A stretch of 64,000 bases of DNA. It comes from Actinotalea lenta. Lineage in GTDB: Bacteria > Actinomycetota > Actinomycetes > Actinomycetales > Cellulomonadaceae. Positions within the stretch are counted from its first letter, which is position 1. Each line of letters opens with the position of its first letter. This document shows positions 1 to 6,295 of the stretch, piece by piece. The DNA lies in contig NZ_JAUQYP010000001.1 of NCBI RefSeq assembly GCF_030586465.1, forward strand, positions 2,212,981 through 2,276,980, given 5' to 3'. The position numbers and the translations under genes are program-made. The notes under the pieces are model-generated. The model ran no database searches, was not told where the DNA came from, and worked only from the letters and a program-made list of their open reading frames with translations.

Positions 1-2
1 GC

Positions 3-749
3 AATCTGATCGTCCAGGACGGCATCACGGACCTGGGCATCCTGGTGTTCAACGAGGAGTACGGGACCTCGCTGCGTGACGTCGTGAAGTCGACGGTCGA
101 GGCGGCCGGCGTCAACGTGACCTACGGCGACAAGGGCCAGGAGTTCGACCCGGCCGCCGCGTCGTTCACCGACGCCGTGACCTCGATCCTGGCGACCAAC
201 CCGCAGGCGATCGCGCTCATCGCGTTCGACCAGACCAAGTCGATCGTTCCCGAGCTCGTCGCGCAGGGTTTCCAGGGCAAGCTCTACATGGTCGACGGCA
301 ACACGGCCGACTACTCCAAGGACTTCGACCCGGGCACGCTCAGCGCGTGGGACACGCAGGGGACCATCCCCGGTGCCTACCCCGATGACGCCTTCAAGAA
401 GCGACTGCTGGGCGTCGACCCCAAGCTGGACAACTTCTCCTACGCCGCCGAGTCCTACGACGCGACCATGCTGATCGCCCTGGCGGCCCTCAAGGGAGGC
501 GCGACCGACGGCGCGACCATCCAGGCCAACATGGCTGCGGTGTCCGGCGCCAACGGTGGCACCGAGTGCACCGGCTTCCAGGACTGCGCCGACCTGATCA
601 AGAAGGGTGAGGAGATCAACTACCAGACGGTCTCCGGGGCCGGCCCGTTCAACGCCGACAACGACCCGTCGTCGGCCTTCGTGGGCATCTACAAGTACAA
701 CGACGACAACACCTACACCTGGGTGAAGGCGATCGAGGGCAAGGCCTGA
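3..749 (+). CDS. Branched-chain amino acid ABC transporter substrate-binding protein (C-terminal part)
   Basis: The frame is open from the window edge, so only the last 248 residues are visible; the start and signal peptide lie upstream. The sequence has the type-I periplasmic binding protein look of LivK/LivJ: a strand reading NLIVQDGITDLGILVFNEEY, repeated Rossmann-like segments, and a late ACTGF-like cysteine pair region (GTECTGFQDC). In this family the protein binds leucine, isoleucine or valine, or sometimes amides or urea, outside the membrane and delivers it to LivHM. The opposing livHMGF genes directly downstream support this role. The gene converges on livF rather than sitting in the same operon. 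The ligand cannot be told from sequence alone. Confidence 0.85.
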   Translation, partial: NLIVQDGITDLGILVFNEEYGTSLRDVVKSTVEAAGVNVTYGDKGQEFDPAAASFTDAVTSILATNPQAIALIAFDQTKSIVPELVAQGFQGKLYMVDGNTADYSKDFDPGTLSAWDTQGTIPGAYPDDAFKKRLLGVDPKLDNFSYAAESYDATMLIALAALKGGATDGATIQANMAAVSGANGGTECTGFQDCADLIKKGEEINYQTVSGAGPFNADNDPSSAFVGIYKYNDDNTYTWVKAIEGKA

Positions 750-766
750 GCCTCGAGCCCGAGACG

Positions 767-800
767 ACGGGGCCCGGCTGCCGCAGCAGCCGGGCCCCGT
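767..800. terminator. Hairpin terminator between livK-like gene and livF
   Basis: A perfect 15-bp inverted repeat (767-781 with 786-800) encloses a 4-base loop, lying 18 bases after the binding-protein stop. It can serve both converging transcripts. There is no strong T run, as is usual in high-GC actinobacteria. Confidence 0.75.
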
Positions 801-849
801 TGCTCTGGTCGGGAGGGCTCGGAGGCGTTCCCGCCTTCCCCCGGCCGGT

Positions 850-1677
850 CTACTGGGAGGCGCCGCCCTCGGCCGTACCCTCCTGGGCGGCGCGGCGCTC
901 GGCGTCGGCCGCCTCGACGTCGGTGGCCAGGGTGCCCAGGTAGAGCTCGATGACCTTGGGGTCGTTCATCATCTCCCGGCCCGGGCCGGAATAGGCGTTC
1001 GCGCCCTGGTCCAGGACGTAGCCCCGGTCGCAGATCTGCAGCGCACGCCGCGCGTTCTGCTCCACGATGATGATCGACACTCCCGCCTTGTTGATCCTCC
1101 GGGTCCGGATGAACGTTTCGTCCTGTCGCACAGGCGACAGGCCGGCGGACGGCTCGTCGAGCAGCAGCACCTTGGGGTCCATCATCAGGGCCCGGGCCAT
1201 CGCGACCATCTGGCGCTCACCCCCGGAGAGCGAGCCGGCGCGCTGCTTGCGCCGGTCACCGAGGGTCGGGAACAGGTCGACGATCTGCTCGAACCGGGAC
1301 GCGAACTTCTTCGGGTCCTGGAAGACGCCCATCTGCATGTTCTCCTCGATGGTCAGCGAGGGGAACACGTTGTTGGTCTGGGGCACGAAGCCCACGCCCC
1401 GGTGCACGAGCTTGTCCGCGCGCAGGTTGGTGATCTCCTCGCCGTGCAGGGTCACCGCGCCCGAGCGGATCGGCACGAGGCCGAACAGCGCCTTGAGGAG
1501 GGTCGACTTGCCGGCGCCGTTGGGGCCGATGATGCCCACCAGCTCGCCGGGGTGCAGCACCAGGTTGCAGGCGTTGAGGATGTCCACGCCCGGCAGGTAC
1601 CCGGCATACAGGTCCTTGGCCTCCAGGAGCGGCTCGCCGGACGGCGCGCCGCGGTGCACCTGGGTCGTCGCGGTCAT
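850..1677 (-). CDS. livF: Branched-chain amino acid ABC transporter ATP-binding protein LivF
   Basis: This is a 275-residue cytoplasmic ATPase that powers the LivHM permease. It shows Walker A GPNGAGKST, signature LSGGERQ, Walker B VLLLDEPSAGLSP and the LivF-type ending VEQNARRALQICDRGYVLDQG. The ATG at 1677 overlaps the livG stop as ATGA, which indicates translational coupling. The open frame runs further upstream, but only this start gives a normal LivF N-terminus. A C-terminal tail of about 25 Ala/Glu-rich residues extends past the usual family end. The gene is last in livH-livM-livG-livF. Confidence 0.93.
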   Translation of the reverse strand: MTATTQVHRGAPSGEPLLEAKDLYAGYLPGVDILNACNLVLHPGELVGIIGPNGAGKSTLLKALFGLVPIRSGAVTLHGEEITNLRADKLVHRGVGFVPQTNNVFPSLTIEENMQMGVFQDPKKFASRFEQIVDLFPTLGDRRKQRAGSLSGGERQMVAMARALMMDPKVLLLDEPSAGLSPVRQDETFIRTRRINKAGVSIIIVEQNARRALQICDRGYVLDQGANAYSGPGREMMNDPKVIELYLGTLATDVEAADAERRAAQEGTAEGGASQ

Positions 1678-2618
1678 GCGTCCTCCTGCGTCCGGTGCTC
1701 CTGCGCCTCCGCCTCGGCCTCGAGCTCGTCCAGCACGTCGTCCCCGAGCAGCGAGTCGTCGCCCAGGTCGGTGTCGTGGTGCGCGCCGAGGTAGGCGTCG
1801 ACGACGGCCTCGTCCTGCATGATCGTGGTGGGCGGACCCTCGGCCACCACTCGGCCCTCCGCCATGACGACCACCCAGTCGGAGATGTGCCGCACCATGT
1901 GCATGTCGTGCTCGACGAACAGCACGGTCATGCCCTCGTCGCGCAGGTCCTGGATGTGGCCGAGCAACGACTGCGTCAGTGCGGGGTTCACGCCGGCCAT
2001 CGGCTCGTCGAGCATCACGGTGGACGGCTTGGTCATCAGCGCCCTGGCCATCTCCAGAAGCTTGCGCTGACCACCGGACAGGCTGCCGGCGAAGTCGTCG
2101 CGCTTGGTGTCGAGCTTGAAGCGCGCCAGGAGCTCCTCGGCCTGCTCGGTGATCTCCTTCTCCCGGTGCCGCCACAGCGGGGGGAAGAGGCTGGGCACCA
2201 GACGCTCACCGCCCTGGTCCGTCGCCCCGAGCCGCATGTTCTCCATCACGGTCATCCGCGACAGCGCCTTGGTGAGCTGGAAGGTGCGGACCATCCCCGC
2301 GCGCGCCACCTTTGCGGCGGACAGCTGGGACAGTGGGCGACCGTCGAAGGACCACTCGCCGCTGTTGGGCCGGTCGAAGCCCGTGAGCAGGTTGAACAGG
2401 GTCGTCTTGCCCGCCCCGTTGGGTCCGATGAGTGCCGTGATCGCGCCGCGCTGGATCTCCAGGTGATGCACGTCCACGGCGGTCATGCCGCCGAACCGGC
2501 GGGTGACGTGGTCCGCGACGATGATCGCGTCCGGCTTGGCCGAGCCGGGCCTACGGGGCACGGCCTCGAGATCCTTCGCGATCCGGTCACGGGGGGTGGC
2601 GAGGTCCTCAGCGGCCAT
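1674..2618 (-). CDS. livG: Branched-chain amino acid ABC transporter ATP-binding protein LivG
   Basis: This 314-residue ATPase is the partner of LivF. Walker A is GPNGAGKTT, the signature LSGGQRKLLEMARALM, Walker B VMLDEPMAGVNP, and the LivG-typical VEHDMHMVRHISDWVVVM follows. It is longer than the usual 255-270 residues because of about 30 extra N-terminal residues and an acidic C-terminal tail rich in Asp and Glu (roughly residues 280-314). The start at 2618 overlaps the end of livM by 11 bases. A shorter internal start cannot be excluded. Confidence 0.92.
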   Translation of the reverse strand: MAAEDLATPRDRIAKDLEAVPRRPGSAKPDAIIVADHVTRRFGGMTAVDVHHLEIQRGAITALIGPNGAGKTTLFNLLTGFDRPNSGEWSFDGRPLSQLSAAKVARAGMVRTFQLTKALSRMTVMENMRLGATDQGGERLVPSLFPPLWRHREKEITEQAEELLARFKLDTKRDDFAGSLSGGQRKLLEMARALMTKPSTVMLDEPMAGVNPALTQSLLGHIQDLRDEGMTVLFVEHDMHMVRHISDWVVVMAEGRVVAEGPPTTIMQDEAVVDAYLGAHHDTDLGDDSLLGDDVLDELEAEAEAQEHRTQEDA

Positions 2619-3591
2619 CGAGCATCACCTCCTTGCGGTCGCCGAGGATGCCCTGTGGTCGGAAGATCACCAGCAGCATCAGGGTCACGCCCACCAGGAC
2701 CCAGGAGAACGCCTCGGCCTGCGTGCTGGAGAAGACGCCGCCGGGCATGTCACGCAGCGTGGACTTGATGAACATGAGCACCGTCCACATCAGGATCGAG
2801 CCGAGCACCGGCCCGAACACCGTCGCTGCGCCGCCGAGCAGCAGGATGGTCCAGACGTTGAAGGTCAGGGTGCGGCCGAGCGCGTCGGCCTGCACCGCGG
2901 AGGGCAGGACGTAGATCATCCCGCCGAGTGCTCCGAACAGCCCGCCGAGGACGAGGGCCTGCATCTTGTAGCCGTACACGTTCTTGCCGAGGGAACGAAC
3001 GGCGTCCTCGTCCTCCCGGATGCCTTTGAGCACCCGGCCCCACGGACTCTTCATCCAGCGCCACACCAGCACGATCCCGATCGCCACGAGGCCCCAGCCG
3101 ACGATGCGCAGCCACCAGCTGTTCGACAGGCAGTTCGAGTACTGGAACGGTCCGAGCGACCACGAGCCCTCGGGCAACGGGCAGAGCTGCTGGAACGAGC
3201 CCTTGAAGTCGTTGCCCGCGATGCCCGCGTTCCCGCCCGTGATCGAGGTCAGGGACGAGGACCGCACGGTATATCGCGCGATCTCCGCGGCGGCGATGGT
3301 CACGATCGCGAGGTAGTCGCCCCGCAGCGAGAGCGTCGGGATGCCGAGGATCACGGCGAACACGGCTGCGGCCGCCATTCCGGCGGCGACTGCCGCCCAC
3401 ACCGGCCAGCCGTTCATCGTGGCGATGGCGAACCCGTAGGCGCCCATCAGCATGAAGCCCGCTTGCCCCATGTTGATCAGGCCCGTCATGCCGAAGTGGA
3501 TGTTCAGGCCGATCGCGGCGAGCGCGTAGGCGGCAGTGGCCGGCGCAAACACCTCGCCGGCGACGTTGATGAGGATCCGAGTCCATTCCAT
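2608..3591 (-). CDS. livM: Branched-chain amino acid ABC transporter permease LivM
   Basis: This integral membrane permease has 327 residues and eight or more hydrophobic segments. It has the LivM features GLNIHFGMTGLINMGQAGFM near the N-terminus and the cytoplasmic loop GRVLKGIREDEDAVRSLGKN that contacts the ATPases. The ATG at 3591 (MEWTRILIN) was chosen because homologues begin just before this first membrane segment; the open frame continues upstream without similarity. The insert around residues 130-160, with two cysteines (QLCPL and SNCLS), is probably an external loop and could form a disulfide. The gene follows livH by 17 bases and overlaps livG. Confidence 0.92.
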   Translation of the reverse strand: MEWTRILINVAGEVFAPATAAYALAAIGLNIHFGMTGLINMGQAGFMLMGAYGFAIATMNGWPVWAAVAAGMAAAAVFAVILGIPTLSLRGDYLAIVTIAAAEIARYTVRSSSLTSITGGNAGIAGNDFKGSFQQLCPLPEGSWSLGPFQYSNCLSNSWWLRIVGWGLVAIGIVLVWRWMKSPWGRVLKGIREDEDAVRSLGKNVYGYKMQALVLGGLFGALGGMIYVLPSAVQADALGRTLTFNVWTILLLGGAATVFGPVLGSILMWTVLMFIKSTLRDMPGGVFSSTQAEAFSWVLVGVTLMLLVIFRPQGILGDRKEVMLDGR

Positions 3592-3608
3592 GGTGTGCCC
3601 TTCCCCGT

Positions 3609-5024
3609 TCAGCCGACCCGGTCCGCGCGCCCGAGGATGCCCTGGGGCCTCACGAGCAGGACGAGGATGAGGATGATGAGCGCGGCCGCGTAGCGCATGT
3701 CGGACGGCATGACCAGGCTGGCCATCTCCGAGACGATCCCGATCACCAGCGAGCCGGCGAGTGCCCCGAACGCAGTACCCAGACCACCGAGCGTCACGGA
3801 CGCGAACATCAGCAGCAGGATCGTTCCGCCCATGTTCCAGGTCGTGGCCTGGAAGTAGAGGCCGGTGAGCACACCGCCCAGCGCGGCCAGTGCCGCGGCA
3901 CCGACCCACACCGTGCGGATCACCGACTCCACGCCGATCCCCGAGGCGGCCGCGAGCGCGGGGTTGTCGGACACCGCGCGGGTCGCGCGGCCCGTGCGCG
4001 TGAAGAGCAGGAAGTACGCCACGGCGGCGAGCACCACGATCGCGATCGCGGCGGACGCCAGGGTCTGGACGGACAGGACCACGGGGCCGATGTGCACGGG
4101 CGAGGACGACGCCGTCAGGATCCGCAGTCGTCCCCCGCCGAACAGGAACTGGAAGAAGTACTGCAGGGCCATCGACAGCCCGATCGTGACGATCATCTGC
4201 TGGGTCGTGCCGACGCGGCGTCTGCGCAGCTGGCGCCAGATGCCGGCGTTCTGCAGCCAGCCGGTGATCCCGCCGACCACGACGGCGAGCACCGCGGCCG
4301 GGACGATCGACAGGCCGACGCTCTGGGTGAACACGTAGGCCGTCACGGCCCCGAGCGTGACCTGTTCGCCGTGCGAGAAGCTCGACAGCCCGGTGGTGCC
4401 GTACACGAGCGACAGGCCCACCGATGCGAGCGCGAGGAGCAGGCCGAACACGATCCCGTTGGCGAGCTGCTGGGCGACCCGGTTGCTGTCGGGCGCGGGC
4501 GACGGCGTGCCCGAGTCGGAGCCCGACGGCGTTGGCGTCCCTGCACTGTTCGGGGGGCCGAGGCGGAAGATCGCCCCGCCCTGGCGGCCGAGCTCGACGG
4601 TGACGGTCCGGGAGGTCACGTCGGGGTTCGTCAATGTCTCGCCGGCGGGCAGGGTCGCGACGTCCAGCGTGACCGTGTAGTCACCCGCCTCGTGCACGGC
4701 CACGGTCCATCGCCCGTCCTGCCCGGTGGTGACCGTGCTGGATCCGTCCGGTCCGGAGACCTCGAGCTGCACGCCGACGGCCGGATCGCCCGCGGCGGTA
4801 CGCATCGTCCCGGCGATGCACGCGGTCTGCGGATCGGGCGTGCAGGGGCCGTCCGTCGCGGCGGCCGCAGCGGCGGCCGTCGTCACGAGGCCCGCGAGAG
4901 CGAGCAGCAGGGCGGCGACCAGGCGTGGTCGGGGCCTCCGGCGGTGCCCTGCCGCTGGCGGGCTGGCGCCCCGGCGATGTCGCGGGCGGGGGCCCGTCGG
5001 CGAAGGGTGGACCGTCTGCTGCAC
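3609..5024 (-). CDS. livH: LivH-type permease with N-terminal secreted Ig-like/carboxypeptidase-regulatory domain
   Basis: This 471-residue membrane protein is the second permease of the Liv transporter. Residues 185-471 are a normal LivH (NGIVFGLLLALASVGLSL, then GLSSFSHGEQVTLGA). In front lies an unusual extension. An Arg-rich N-terminus and a hydrophobic Ala/Leu segment (about 34-57) look like a signal peptide or anchor. A beta-rich domain (about 60-155) has the pattern GTMRTAAGDPAVGVQLEV and DGRWTVAV, typical of CarboxypepD_reg/CNA-B folds, and a Pro/Ser/Thr linker (157-180) follows. The GTG at 5024 has GGAGG about 7 bases upstream; longer in-frame starts lack a ribosome site. It is first gene of livHMGF. 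Confidence 0.85.
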   Translation of the reverse strand: MQQTVHPSPTGPRPRHRRGASPPAAGHRRRPRPRLVAALLLALAGLVTTAAAAAAATDGPCTPDPQTACIAGTMRTAAGDPAVGVQLEVSGPDGSSTVTTGQDGRWTVAVHEAGDYTVTLDVATLPAGETLTNPDVTSRTVTVELGRQGGAIFRLGPPNSAGTPTPSGSDSGTPSPAPDSNRVAQQLANGIVFGLLLALASVGLSLVYGTTGLSSFSHGEQVTLGAVTAYVFTQSVGLSIVPAAVLAVVVGGITGWLQNAGIWRQLRRRRVGTTQQMIVTIGLSMALQYFFQFLFGGGRLRILTASSSPVHIGPVVLSVQTLASAAIAIVVLAAVAYFLLFTRTGRATRAVSDNPALAAASGIGVESVIRTVWVGAAALAALGGVLTGLYFQATTWNMGGTILLLMFASVTLGGLGTAFGALAGSLVIGIVSEMASLVMPSDMRYAAALIILILVLLVRPQGILGRADRVG

Positions 5025-5100
5025 CGTGTGCCTCCGTGCGGATCGAGCGCATCCGAACGTCGGCCGCGCCGACGTGGTGCCCATGGGCCGGGGTGAGGCG

Positions 5101-5106
5101 ACGATA
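5101..5106 (-). promoter_or_regulatory. Possible -10 box for livHMGF
   Basis: TATCGT on the minus strand sits about 77 bases before the livH GTG. No good -35 is visible. A small hairpin (CCTGCG/CGCAGG, 5121-5137) lies just upstream and could be an operator or part of a longer leader. This is a weak call. Confidence 0.35.
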
Positions 5107-5284
5107 GGCAAGTCATGTGTCCTGCGGGTTTCGCAGGGGTTCACCTTGGCATCGTTGGCGCCGGGACCCAAGAGCTTGGCGCACACCGGCCGGGTTGCAG
5201 CAGGTTTCGCGGCGGCCTCCGGGTGGCTATGGTGCCTTCAGGCCACCAGGGGGCGGCGAGGCCTGCGAGCACAGGAGGGTGAGC

Positions 5285-5971
5285 GTGCGTCCCACGCAGG
5301 TGCGTCCCATCGAACCGGCCGACGTGCCCGAGCTGGTCGAGCTGTGCATCGCGGCACGGCGCGAGTCGACGGTCGGCAACCAGGTCTGCGCAGCCGACCC
5401 TGAGGTCATCGGCCGTCAGCTGCGCACCCTGGCCGGTGCGCCCGACTCGCTGGTGCTCGTCGCTCGCGGTGAGGACGGTGCCGTCGGGCTGCTGCTCGGT
5501 CGGGTCGTGGGGCCGAGCCCGTTCACGGACCACACGAGCCTCGCGGTGGAGGCCGTGTACGTCGCCGCCGATCAACGCCGACGCGGCGTCGGGCATGCGC
5601 TGATGGCCGGCGCGGCCGACCTCGCCGACCAGGCGGGTGCGCGCGACGTGTACGCCACCCCGATCCCGGGTGCGCGGGGGATGCAGCGCTTCTTCGTCCA
5701 GCTCGGGTTCAGCCCGGCTGCCGCGCACCGCACCACGACGCTCGCAGCGCTGCGGCGCCGGCTCTCTCCGGGCACGTCGGGAGGCGGCCGACGGTTCGGC
5801 CGTCGCGGACTGGACGACCTGATCGCGCACCGGCGGCAGAGCAGGATTCCGACGGGGGAGCTCCCGGTCCTCGACCCGGCCGTTCAGGACCCGTCGGCCG
5901 CCAAGAGGAGGCAGGTGAGTCTCGCGGTGCACAGCCGGCGGGCCGCGGAGTCCTCGACGACGATCTCGTAG
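5285..5971 (+). CDS. GNAT-family N-acetyltransferase
   Basis: This 228-residue cytoplasmic protein has a GNAT domain in residues 1-155. It begins RPIEPADVPELVELCIAAR and has the acetyl-CoA-binding motif A, VEAVYVAADQRRRGVGHALM (R/Q-x-x-G-x-G/A), then FFVQLGF near the end of the fold. The substrate is unknown. The GTG at 5285 was preferred because AGGAGG lies 6 bases upstream; an in-frame GTG two codons earlier is too close to it. The C-terminal 60 residues are Arg/Ser-rich, outside the domain, and partly overlap the opposing thioesterase gene by 88 bases. A TATGGT box at 5228-5233 may be its -10. Confidence 0.8.
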   Translation: MRPTQVRPIEPADVPELVELCIAARRESTVGNQVCAADPEVIGRQLRTLAGAPDSLVLVARGEDGAVGLLLGRVVGPSPFTDHTSLAVEAVYVAADQRRRGVGHALMAGAADLADQAGARDVYATPIPGARGMQRFFVQLGFSPAAAHRTTTLAALRRRLSPGTSGGGRRFGRRGLDDLIAHRRQSRIPTGELPVLDPAVQDPSAAKRRQVSLAVHSRRAAESSTTIS

Positions 5972-6276
5972 GACGCCGTCGTCCGTCCCAGGTGCAGCGC
6001 GGTCGCCGTGCCGGTGACCAGGCCGTCCCGCGCGGAGCGGTGATGGGTCGCGTTCAGCTCGATCCCCACGGCCGTGCGCCCGGGACCGGCGTGCGCCGCG
6101 GCGGCGTAGGACCCGAGAGTCTCCGCGAGCGCGGCGGACGCACCGCCGTGCAGCAGCCCGTACGGCTGGGTGTTGCCCGCCACCGGCATGGTGGCGACGG
6201 CGCGTTCGGCGCTGATCTCGAGGATCTGGATGCCGAGGCGCTCGACGAGCTCGCTGCGGGCGGGGGTGTCGGTCAC
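5884..6276 (-). CDS. Hotdog-fold thioesterase (PaaI/YdiI-like)
   Basis: This 130-residue protein resembles the PaaI/YdiI acyl-CoA thioesterases, which hydrolyse aromatic or small acyl-CoAs in the cytoplasm. The family signature is visible as GLLHGGASAALAETLGS, with the hotdog helix and catalytic Glu region (ALAET), followed by GIELNATHHRSAR. Length is normal for the family. The start is GTG at 6276, only 19 bases from the divergent polA start. It appears to be leaderless, with a CAACCT -10 seven bases upstream. The 3' end overlaps the GNAT gene on the other strand. The substrate is not predictable. Confidence 0.85.
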   Translation of the reverse strand: MTDTPARSELVERLGIQILEISAERAVATMPVAGNTQPYGLLHGGASAALAETLGSYAAAAHAGPGRTAVGIELNATHHRSARDGLVTGTATALHLGRTTASYEIVVEDSAARRLCTARLTCLLLAADGS

Positions 6277-6282
6277 GCCGGA

Positions 6283-6289
6283 TAGGTTG
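6283..6289. promoter_or_regulatory. Mirror-image -10 element of a bidirectional leaderless promoter (thioesterase / polA)
   Basis: Reading plus, TAGGTT (6283-6288) lies 7 bases before the polA GTG. Reading minus, CAACCT (6289-6284) lies 7 bases before the thioesterase GTG. The two hexamers use the same base pairs shifted by one. Only 19 bases separate the two start codons, so both messages would have no leader. Confidence 0.6.
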
Positions 6290-6295
6290 GCACCT

